DNA from: a bacterium
GTDB taxonomy: Bacteria; Chloroflexota; Chloroflexia; Thermomicrobiales; UBA6265
Direction: 5' to 3'
DNA: 9,347 nt
Assembly: GCA_029977305.1 (NCBI GenBank)
Contig: JAPOLF010000076.1
Coordinates: forward strand, 1-9,347
The position numbers were made by a program, and so were the translations under genes. Shown here piece after piece: positions 1-5,576 of the stretch. Positions within the stretch are counted from its first letter, which is position 1. Every line of letters starts with the position of its first letter. The notes under the pieces are model-generated. The model did not search any database, was not told the origin of the DNA, and worked only from the letters and a program-made list of their open reading frames with translations.

Positions 1-464
1 CCCCCGCCGTAGCGTCCGCCGATCTCGGTGGCCCAGGTGTCGGCCATCACCGCCGCGATGCCTCCCGCGTAGGCGATCAGGAAATGCGCCGCGGAGGTGC
101 TCAATGAGGTGGTCGTCGGGGAACTGAACATCGGCACCAGCAACAGACCGCAGAGCAGGGCCATCAATGCCGGAAATCCGCCGTTCGCGAGCACTTGAAT
201 GGCCCGGCGTCGCGCTCCGGGGACGCCAGCCCCTTCGTCGTTCGGCACCGGCGAGGGAAGAGACGAGAGGATGCTGCTGGTGACGAAGAAGACCATCAGC
301 ATGATCCCCGCCCACCACCCGGCGCCGAGCACCACCGCCGCCCCGACCACCACCGCCGCGAGCGCACCGCTCCGCGAGAGCGATTGCCGCTTCCACGCGA
401 CCACGCCAACGACCACGGCCAATGCCGCCGCGATCGCTGTCCTGGTCACCGGGTCGTTCATCAT
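1..464 (-). CDS. DUF92 family integral membrane protein (partial, N-terminal part)
   Basis: The minus strand is open from an ATG at 464 to the left edge, about 154 codons, with no stop. The translation is strongly hydrophobic with several membrane segments. It carries the landmarks I associate with DUF92 (PF01940/TIGR00297): a SLSRSGALAA stretch near the start, FFVTSSILSSL, then RRAIQVLANGG, and near the edge a small-residue helix ending in ADTWATEIGG. The C-terminal part of the family lies outside the window. Plant VTE6, a phytyl-phosphate kinase of tocopherol synthesis, belongs to this family, but the role of bacterial members is mostly unassigned, so no substrate is claimed. Start choice: two adjacent ATGs (464 and 461) follow a GGCGGAG ribosome-binding site; an in-frame GTG at 476 is an alternative. 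The gene is divergent from the tRNA-Lys gene, about 105 bp away. Confidence 0.85.
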   Translation of the reverse strand, partial: MMNDPVTRTAIAAALAVVVGVVAWKRQSLSRSGALAAVVVGAAVVLGAGWWAGIMLMVFFVTSSILSSLPSPVPNDEGAGVPGARRRAIQVLANGGFPALMALLCGLLLVPMFSSPTTTSLSTSAAHFLIAYAGGIAAVMADTWATEIGGRYGG

Positions 465-528
465 GTGCTCCGCCACCCGCGGTGATCGAACGTCGTGGCT
501 CGTCTCTCCGCTGATGAAGTGTTGGCGG

Positions 529-558
529 ATGACAGTCCCCCGCGCAAGGGGGTACCAT
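529..558 (+). promoter_or_regulatory. Predicted promoter of tRNA-Lys
   Basis: ATGACA at 529-534 (5 of 6 to the -35 consensus) is followed after 18 bp by TACCAT at 553-558 (4 of 6 to -10). The predicted start near 565 leaves only a few bases before the tRNA at 569, as expected for a tRNA promoter. The spacer contains a short inverted repeat (five C at 537-541, five G at 548-552), and the -10 lies partly in the palindrome CCATGCATGG at 555-564. Prediction by eye only. Confidence 0.45.
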
Positions 559-568
559 GCATGGACAC

Positions 569-644
569 GCCCCTCTAGCTCAATCGGCAGAGCAGTGGAC
601 TTTTAATCCATTGGTTCAGGGTTCGAGTCCCTGGGGGGGCACCA
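569..644 (+). tRNA. tRNA-Lys, anticodon UUU (TTT at 602-604)
   Basis: A complete cloverleaf of 76 nt can be folded by hand. The acceptor stem GCCCCTC (569-575) pairs with GGGGGGC (634-640), with one U-G wobble. The D stem is GCTC (578-581)/GAGC (590-593) with AATCGGCA in the loop. The anticodon stem GTGGA/TCCAT encloses the loop CTTTTAA, giving anticodon TTT. The variable loop is 5 nt. The T stem CAGGG/CCCTG encloses TTCGAGT. The discriminator is A641 and the 3' CCA (642-644) is encoded in the DNA. It reads AAA and, by wobble, AAG lysine codons. It stands alone, with no second tRNA beside it. Confidence 0.97.
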
Positions 645-768
645 CCTGTTGCCGCTGCGATCAGGCTCCGACGCAGCCGCACCCGCGGAACACACCTGCC
701 CGATCCACCGTACGATACGCAGGGTCGCCACCGACGTGGTGGCGCAGCGCACCAAGCGGAGTTTCACC

Positions 769-1590
769 GTGGATCAAGCCGCCTTCGACAAGATCAGCAA
801 GTTGTTCGGCGCCAAAGCCGCCCGCCGCGCCGCAATCGCCGGCACCGCCGGCGCAATCGCCACTGCCGCCCTCCTGGACGCCGAGGCCAAATCTCCCAAG
901 GGCAACCCCACCCCCCAGCGCGGCAAGCGCAACCACCGGCCGTCGAAGCAAGAGCGGAAGACCATGTTCCTCTTCTTGCAGACCTCCCGCGGCGGATCCC
1001 TTGCCGACAACGGCAACGGCGACTACACCCTTCAGCTCGACGGCCACCACGGCGGCACCATCTACTTCTCGGACCGGCCGCAGCGCGTCTTCGGCGTCTC
1101 CCCGACGGATGACTTTCTTGCCGGCCTCGGCTTCCCGGCCGAGAACCCGCCCAACGCCGCCCTGCTGGTCAACGCCGGCGACGTCGAGGATGTGGCCATC
1201 GTCGAACTCTTCGACCCCAGCTACGACGAGAACACCGGCCAACTCACGTACCGTGTCCGCATCCTCGAGGCCTACGACGAGACCGGCCTGGAGCACATCG
1301 CCGATCAGATCGACAGCTCACAACTCCCCACCAGTTTCGATCAAGCCTCGCTCTTCATCGATGACTGCGACGACTACCACTGGTGCTGCCGACAGATGAC
1401 CAATGGCGCCCCGCAATGTGAGATCACCAACTTCGACGGCCTGCCCTCGGGTCGCTGCTGGAATTGGGGCGGCGCCCACTGCGGCGAGTGCTGGGACGGC
1501 CAGTACCAGCAGCTCAGCGATTGGTGCGCCTGGCACTACTTCACCGGCGGATACCCCTCCCAGTCGTCCGACGGAACCCAGTACCGGTAG
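769..1590 (+). CDS. Exported protein of unknown function with cysteine-rich C-terminus
   Basis: I do not recognise a named family. The start is GTG at 769, preceded by GGAG (758-761) at 7 nt; the frame is open further upstream to a TTG at 649, but that region looks non-coding. The product is 273 aa. Residues 1-41 hold an RR pair (19-20) and an alanine-rich hydrophobic stretch, an export signal of Tat-like or lipid-free Sec type. A basic linker follows (about 41-64). The middle domain has YFSDRP at 99-104 and ENPPNAALL from 125, then a beta-rich acidic stretch. The last 74 residues contain all eight cysteines (C200, C206, C207, C217, C230, C238, C241, C253) with many Trp and Gly residues. This suggests a small extracellular module held by disulfides or binding a metal. 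It lies between tRNA-Lys and the amidase gene, with no sign of an operon. Real gene: likely; function: unknown. Confidence 0.75.
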   Translation: MDQAAFDKISKLFGAKAARRAAIAGTAGAIATAALLDAEAKSPKGNPTPQRGKRNHRPSKQERKTMFLFLQTSRGGSLADNGNGDYTLQLDGHHGGTIYFSDRPQRVFGVSPTDDFLAGLGFPAENPPNAALLVNAGDVEDVAIVELFDPSYDENTGQLTYRVRILEAYDETGLEHIADQIDSSQLPTSFDQASLFIDDCDDYHWCCRQMTNGAPQCEITNFDGLPSGRCWNWGGAHCGECWDGQYQQLSDWCAWHYFTGGYPSQSSDGTQYR

Positions 1591-1644
1591 GCCTGACTTC
1601 CGGTGCGGCGGTTTCAGATGATTCGGTCGTCACCTTGGTACCGC

Positions 1645-1672
1645 TAAACTTGGTTTAAGAGGCACGAGTGCC
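1645..1672. repeat. Two adjacent short inverted repeats upstream of the amidase gene
   Basis: TAAAC-TTG-GTTTA (1645-1657) is followed directly by GGCAC-GA-GTGCC (1661-1672). Both are perfect 5-bp arms with a 2-3 nt centre. They lie about 60-90 bp before the amidase start, in the only gap between it and the preceding gene. They could be regulator half-sites, or a weak hairpin ending the upstream transcript; there is no T tract, and I could not identify a convincing promoter beside them. Confidence 0.3.
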
Positions 1673-1733
1673 GCGATGCGGGTCTTCGCGCTATCCTCCA
1701 TCTGGGAGATCACACGAGGGCTAGGGGAGGCAT

Positions 1734-3379
1734 GTGACGCCGCATCAAGGATCTGCTATCACCCGCCGCACCCTCATCGCCGGAGGCACCCTCACCGCCC
1801 TCCAGCATGCAATCGCGTCCCAACCCTCAAGCGCTGCCCCCGCACCACCTGCCGCCGTTCCCCGCCAACTCGACTTCACCCCCTACAGCGCCGCCCTCGC
1901 CGACCTCGGCCAACCCCGCCTCCGCGAACTCTCCCTCATCCTCCCCGAGGCCACCGTCGCCTCCCTCAACGGCCTCATGGAGCACAGCCTCCTCACCGCC
2001 ACCGAGCTCTGCCTCTGGTACGTCGACCGCATCCAGCGATACGACGCCAACGCCCTCCGCTCCGTCCTCGAGCTCAACCCCGACCTCCTCCCCATCGCCG
2101 CCGCCCTCGACCGCGAGCGCCAGGAAGGCCGCATCCGCGGACGCCTCCACGGCATCCCCGTCCTCCTCAAAGACACCATCGGCACCGGAGATCGCCTCCA
2201 CACCACCGCCGGCGCCGCCGCCCTCGCCGATGCCCGCAGCGATCGCGACGCCGCCCTCGTCCGCGCCCTCCGCGACAACGGCGCCATCATCCTCGGCAAG
2301 GCCAACATGTCCGAGTGGAGCTACTGGATGGCCGCCAGCGCCCCCAGCGGCTACAGCGCCCTCGGCGGCCAGACCACCAGCCCCTACGGCATCGACCCGT
2401 GGGGCTCCAGCACCGGATCCGCCATCGCCGCCACCGCCAACTTCGCCGCCCTCACCGTCGGCTGCGAGACCGCCGGCTCGATCATCGCCCCCTCCTGCCG
2501 CAGCGGCATCGTCGGCATGTACCCGACCCCCGGCCTCGTCAGCCGCGATCGCGTCATCCCCCTCTGCGAGTACCTCGACTCCCTCGGCCCGATGTGCCGC
2601 ACCGTCCGCGATGCCGCCGAGTTGCTCACCGTCCTCGCCACCCCGAACGACGAGCACGACCTCGCCGGCAAGGACGCCTGGCCCCTGCGCGGCCTCGACT
2701 TCACCGCCCGCCTTGATCGCGACGCGCTGCGTGGAAAGAAGCTGGGATTCATCCCGACCCCGGAGACCAGCGGCGCCGGCCTCGCTCAGGTCGCCAACAC
2801 CTACGCCCTCGGTCCCGCCATCGAAGCCCTGCAGGATGCCGGCGCCACCGTCGTCACCGTCCAGGTTCCCGGCAACACCGCCCCCGGCTTCATCGACCCC
2901 GCCGTGAACTGGTCCTTCCGCCGCTCCCTCAACGCCTACCTCACCGAGACCGCCGCCCCGATGCACTCCCTGCGCGAGGTGATCGCCTTCAACGCCAAAG
3001 ACCCCGGACGCTTCGCCCGCTACGGCCAGGAGCGCCTCTACTGGACCGATGCCAGCCGCCTCTCCGCCGAGAACGCCGCGTCCACTCACAACAACTGCAG
3101 CGCGATGCACGCCGCTGGCTCGACACCCCCATGCGCGACCTCGGCCTCGATGCCCTCGTCAGCATCGACAACGTCCACTCGCTGCTCTACCCGTTGGCGG
3201 GATACCCGGCGATCACCGTGCCTGCCGGCGTCGTCCCCGGAGGTGCGCCGCACGGCATCACCTTCATCGGTGCCTATCACATGGATGCGGAAGTGCTGGC
3301 GATGGCCTACGCCTTCGAACAGGCAAGCAGGCTGCGCGTCATGCCGACATTGAAGCCGGCACCATCAAGCGCTAGCTGA
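1734..3379 (+). pseudogene. Tat-exported amidase-signature enzyme, interrupted by a frameshift near 3095
   Basis: Amidase-signature enzymes hydrolyse amide bonds with a Ser-cisSer-Lys triad. All three are visible: K146 in LLKDT, cis-S225 in GSSTGS and nucleophile S249 in ETAGS. The 24-residue spacing between the serines matches that in known members. Further family landmarks are LHGIPVLLK, the CRSGIVGMYPTPG stretch and LGPMCRTVRDAAELL. The N-terminus has a Tat motif, TRRTLIAGG (from residue 10), so export is likely. The start is GTG at 1734 behind AGGGGAGG (1723-1730). After about residue 454 the frame becomes nonsense and stops at 3353. The true C-terminus continues in the frame one base back: LQRDARRWLDTPMRDLGLDALV, then AGYPAITVPAGV, GITFIGAYHMDAEVLAMAYAFEQAS, stop at 3377-3379. 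Restoring one base near 3095 gives about 548 aa. The triad is intact, so this may be a recent mutation or a sequencing error; the substrate cannot be told. Confidence 0.82.
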
Positions 3380-3941
3380 GTGGGCTGATCGGCTCCCCGC
3401 CGTTCGTGTCCGTCCCCGGGGTGGGGGTGGGCTGATTCGGGTTGGGCACGTTGCCGCCGTCGCTGGGAGGCGTGTCGCCCGGCTCCGGCACCGGGGTCAC
3501 CCCGCCGTCGTCACCGATGATCGGCGGTTGGACCGATTCCACCACCGGGTCCGCCGCGCGATCGAACGCGATCCCCGAGGTCAGCGCGTTGACCGAGCCG
3601 TCCCCGCCCGTGGTGAAGGTGATGTTGTGTGTGCCGACCGTGGTCTGGCCGGTCGCAGGGTCGGTGCTGACCGAGATGTTGGGCTGGTCATCCTGCGCCC
3701 CGTCGTGGTTTGCTCCCGCCTTGTCCCGCAGCCGCTCCAGTCGCCTGCCACCGTAGGCGTCGTTCTGGCCCTTCTGCGCGAGATCCTCGTCGGATGATTG
3801 CTCGTCACTCGCCCACCGCCGACGGTGCCCGTGACGCCGACGCGCTTCCGCGACTTCGGCAGCCACATGCGCCAGCATCATCGACGTGCCCGCAATCGAG
3901 AGCAGCCCGGTTTTGGTGCGTGGAAGGAGATTGTCGGGCAT
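3372..3941 (-). CDS. Small exported protein with acidic, proline/glycine-rich tail, unknown function
   Basis: The product is 189 aa from ATG at 3941; AAAGGG lies about 10 nt upstream of the start. Residues 5-33 resemble a signal peptide: a basic n-region (R8, K10), a hydrophobic core GLLSIAGTSMMLAHVAA, and a possible cleavage site around VAA or AEA. A very basic patch follows (RRRHGHRRR, 34-42), then a hydrophilic stretch. A possible small beta-type segment reads TTVGTHNITFTTGGDGSVNAL. The last 50 or so residues are low-complexity P, G, D, T and N, as in surface linkers, with no sorting signal or membrane anchor. I recognise no family. Its stop codon (3372-3374) overlaps the restored C-terminus of the convergent amidase by 8 bp. 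It follows tspO on the same strand after 140 bp, with a possible promoter of its own. Confidence 0.68.
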   Translation of the reverse strand: MPDNLLPRTKTGLLSIAGTSMMLAHVAAEVAEARRRHGHRRRWASDEQSSDEDLAQKGQNDAYGGRRLERLRDKAGANHDGAQDDQPNISVSTDPATGQTTVGTHNITFTTGGDGSVNALTSGIAFDRAADPVVESVQPPIIGDDGGVTPVPEPGDTPPSDGGNVPNPNQPTPTPGTDTNGGEPISPLS

Positions 3942-3997
3942 GAAACGGCGACCCTTTCGTCACGAGCAATGCACTGTGCGGGGGGTGCGGTGAGCGG

Positions 3998-4027
3998 AGT
4001 GTACAGGACCGCCCCGAGGATTGTCCC
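3998..4027 (-). promoter_or_regulatory. Possible promoter for the 3372-3941 gene
   Basis: Read on the minus strand, GGGACA (4027-4022, 4 of 6 to -35) is followed after 18 bp by TACACT (4003-3998, 4 of 6 to -10). This would start transcription near 3991, about 50 nt before the start codon. Both boxes are imperfect; read-through from tspO is the alternative. Confidence 0.27.
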
Positions 4028-4081
4028 GTCGCGCACCGGAAGCAGCTCGACGTTATCCGCGAAGCAGGCGCGAATGCCGCG

Positions 4082-4609
4082 CTAATTCACCAAGATGAAC
4101 GAGAAGTTCAAGATCCCCGCGAAGGTCACCCACGCGAGGTAGGGGATGAGCAACTTCATCGCTGTCCGGTCGAAACGCCCTGCCACCCGCATCAACACCA
4201 GGATCGACACCCACAGCAGGATCAACTCGACCAGCGCCCAGGTGAAGTTCCGCCATTGGAAGAACAGCAGGCTCCACAGCGTGTTCAGCACCAACTGCAC
4301 GGCGAAGGCCACGATCAGCACCGTCCGCTCGCGCCCGGCAGGGGTCGCCCGCCAGGCTCGCCAAAGCGAGATCCCGATCAGCACGTAAAGCACGGTCCAC
4401 ACCGGCCCGAACAGCCAATTCGGCGGCATGATCGGTGGCCGGTTGATCGTGGTGAACCACGTCGCCACCTCATCCGAGGTCGCCACCCCGACGATCACGC
4501 CCGGCGCCAGTGCGATCAGGATGCACAGCGCCAGCCCCGCCCAATCGCGGGCCTTCGACCCACCCGAAGACGCCATTCCCGTCGTCGCAGGTTGTCCCAC
4601 GCTGCTCAT
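4082..4609 (-). CDS. tspO: TspO/MBR family membrane protein
   Basis: This is the bacterial homologue of the mitochondrial translocator (peripheral benzodiazepine receptor). It is a five-helix membrane protein that binds porphyrins and, in some bacteria, promotes their light- and oxygen-dependent breakdown or modulates tetrapyrrole-linked regulation. The 175-aa product has the family pattern: helix 1 at about 24-44, WFTTINRPPIMPPNWLFGPVW at 51-71 (Trp/Pro-rich loop into helix 2), VQLVLNTLWSLLFF near 104-117, WALVELILLW at 124-133, and the closing YLAWVTFAGILNFSF at 157-171. The length is typical plus a short polar N-terminal tail. ATG at 4609 is chosen because GGAGGG precedes it by about 6-7 nt; a second ATG 33 nt downstream lacks a comparable site. 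The gene is divergent from the MPETG-tailed protein and about 1 kb from the heme operon, consistent with a porphyrin-related role (inference). Confidence 0.93.
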   Translation of the reverse strand: MSSVGQPATTGMASSGGSKARDWAGLALCILIALAPGVIVGVATSDEVATWFTTINRPPIMPPNWLFGPVWTVLYVLIGISLWRAWRATPAGRERTVLIVAFAVQLVLNTLWSLLFFQWRNFTWALVELILLWVSILVLMRVAGRFDRTAMKLLIPYLAWVTFAGILNFSFILVN

Positions 4610-4671
4610 CCTCAACCCTCCACGTGTCACTGCAACCACCCGGAAATCGCCCGAGTAGAACTCATTGGTCA

Positions 4672-4687
4672 AAGTGTACGTATACTT
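4672..4687. repeat. 16-bp near-palindrome between tspO and the divergent gene
   Basis: AAGTGTACGTATACTT is symmetric about 4679/4680 apart from one mismatched pair (positions 5 and 12). It is an AT-richer island in GC-rich surroundings, in the middle of the 231-bp divergent region and 63 bp from the tspO start. It contains TATACT (4681-4686) on the plus strand and TACACT on the minus strand, either of which might be a -10, but no good -35 sits at the right distance. It is a candidate operator. Confidence 0.45.
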
Positions 4688-4692
4688 GAGGC

Positions 4693-4705
4693 AGAACGTC
4701 GTTCT
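4693..4705. repeat. 13-bp perfect palindrome AGAACG-T-CGTTCT
   Basis: The 6-bp arms are perfect around T4699, five bases from the neighbouring 16-bp near-palindrome. The centre-to-centre distance is about 19.5 bp, close to two helical turns, which would put both sites on the same DNA face. The arms contain GAAC/GTTC, but the 3-nt spacing differs from the 4-nt spacing of Gram-positive LexA boxes, so no regulator is named. Confidence 0.4.
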
Positions 4706-4840
4706 TGCACCGGACGCGCACGGGAACCCGCGAACCCGCAACGAAACCGACAGTGCCCGTGAGACGTTCATCAGGTGCACGGAATGAGCAGGCAGACCGC
4801 GCCAAAACGCGGCGATAGAGCGCGAAAGTGGGTGAGGGAC

Positions 4841-5302
4841 ATGGCGAACAACGCACAGCGGATGCTCGGTGGAGTCGCGATCGCGGCCATGATGACGGCG
4901 GCCAGCCTCCTCAGCGTCGCCGCCGAGGACACCGTGGTCATCATTGAGGACAACGGCGATTCCGTCTCCAACAGCGCGGCGGGTGCCAACAACGTCGTCA
5001 TGGAGCGTAACCCCGGCCAGCGGCAAGCCGCGGTCGATGACCGCCAAGCCGAGCGCGACGCCAAGCGCGCCGAGCGTGCGAATCGCGGCGGCGATGGTGG
5101 CAACGGCGGTGGCGGTGGCAGCGCCGAAGGCGATTGGTCCGGCGTCCCCGAAGGCAACACCATCCAAGGCACCGATGCCGTTCCCACGGGCATGCCCGAG
5201 ACCGGCGCTGGCGTGGTCGACCTCTGGGCCCTTGCCGCGGCAGCTGCGGTTGCAGCAGCGGGTACCGGCAGCGCCTTGGCCCGCCGTCGATCGGCGAACT
5301 AG
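4841..5302 (+). CDS. Small exported protein with LPxTG-like (MPETG) C-terminal anchor
   Basis: From ATG 4841 (GTGAGGG just upstream; earlier in-frame ATGs at 4775 and 4784 lack a well-placed site and would spoil the signal peptide) the product is 153 aa. Residues 1-28 are a signal peptide: R7, a hydrophobic core from M8, likely cleavage SVAA/ED. The mature part is short and polar: TVVIIEDNGDSVSNS, a charged D/R/A/E/K stretch (about 58-80), then a glycine-rich linker. The C-terminus has the three parts of a cell-wall sorting signal: MPETG at 118-122, a hydrophobic alanine-rich helix (125-147) and RRR at 148-150. Methionine replaces the usual leucine of LPxTG. No sortase lies in the window, so a plain membrane anchor is the alternative. 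No enzymatic domain is seen. A strong hairpin follows the stop. Confidence 0.8.
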   Translation: MANNAQRMLGGVAIAAMMTAASLLSVAAEDTVVIIEDNGDSVSNSAAGANNVVMERNPGQRQAAVDDRQAERDAKRAERANRGGDGGNGGGGGSAEGDWSGVPEGNTIQGTDAVPTGMPETGAGVVDLWALAAAAAVAAAGTGSALARRRSAN

Positions 5303-5328
5303 TTCCCCAACCCGACAGCACCAAACGT

Positions 5329-5359
5329 CGCGGGGTCCGAGCATGGCTTGGACCCCGCG
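5329..5359 (+). terminator. Hairpin terminator after the MPETG-tailed gene
   Basis: CGCGGGGTCCGAG (5329-5341) pairs with CTTGGACCCCGCG (5347-5359): 13 bp with one G-U pair and a 5-nt loop (5342-5346), starting 26 bp after the stop codon. Only a weak T-containing stretch (TCTGATTT) follows, so termination may be partial or the hairpin may protect the 3' end. It separates the gene from the hem promoter at 5395. Confidence 0.65.
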
Positions 5360-5394
5360 TCTGATTTCAGGCATCGCCAGCCACAGAGCGTGGC

Positions 5395-5424
5395 TTGACA
5401 GTCAGGGCCAGTCCTCCATAGAAT
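5395..5424 (+). promoter_or_regulatory. Promoter of the hem operon (TTGACA-N18-TAGAAT)
   Basis: A perfect -35 TTGACA (5395-5400) is followed after 18 bp by TAGAAT (5419-5424, 5 of 6 to -10). It lies downstream of the hairpin and upstream of hemCD on the same strand. The predicted start is near 5431, leaving a leader of about 146 nt. It is the best-matching promoter in the window. Confidence 0.75.
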
Positions 5425-5432
5425 CGGGACAG

Positions 5433-5468
5433 GTGCAAGTTTTGCACAGATTTCATAGATTTGCACAG
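5433..5468. promoter_or_regulatory. Operator-like TTGCAC repeats at the hem transcription start
   Basis: GTGCAA (5433-5438) and TTGCAC (5442-5447) form a perfect 6-bp inverted repeat around GTT. A second TTGCACAG copy (5461-5468) repeats TTGCACAG at 5442-5449 in the same orientation, 19 bp apart. CATAGA also occurs twice (5417-5422 and 5454-5459). The array begins at about +2 of the predicted transcript, where repressors commonly bind. The regulator is unknown. Confidence 0.5.
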
Positions 5469-5576
5469 GATTCTCTCGATGTCGCCTCGCATCGCGTCCC
5501 GCCGACCGCGTGCCTGCGCCAAAACGCGCATGGCCGTCGGTGGCTACGGCGGGCGTAGAACCCCTGAGGCGGCGCG

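Noticed and set aside
654..677. Terminator hairpin after tRNA-Lys (GCTGCG/CGCAGC)
   Set aside because: Only 6 bp with a 12-nt loop and no T tract; not distinguishable from chance in GC-rich DNA.
661..1296. 211-codon antisense frame opposite the cysteine-rich exported protein
   Set aside because: Gly/Val/Ala-rich shadow; the plus-strand frame has a signal-like N-terminus, a good ribosome-binding site and an ordered cysteine pattern.
1676..2907. Long open frames in the other two plus-strand frames over the amidase
   Set aside because: They are Pro/Arg/Ser-rich shadows caused by GC-rich codons; only the 1734 frame carries the amidase triad and Tat signal.
1827..3110. 427-codon open frame on the minus strand across the amidase
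   Set aside because: Its translation is a Gly/Val/Glu-rich composition artefact of the strongly C-ending codons of the amidase on the other strand; no domain or ribosome-binding logic.
3131..3379. Separate 82-aa gene starting at ATG 3131
   Set aside because: It is the C-terminus of the amidase displaced by a frameshift; conserved sequence already begins in this frame upstream of the ATG.
4693..4705. LexA (SOS) box
   Set aside because: The GAAC and GTTC halves are separated by 3 nt instead of 4, and no DNA-repair gene is adjacent.
4082..5374. 430-aa version of TspO with a long N-terminal extension
   Set aside because: The extension runs through the divergent gene and intergenic region; ATG 4609 has a good ribosome-binding site and gives the normal family length.
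5431..5576. Riboswitch or structured leader before hemCD
   Set aside because: I see repeats at the start and a short ORF, but no recognisable riboswitch core or terminator/antiterminator pair.
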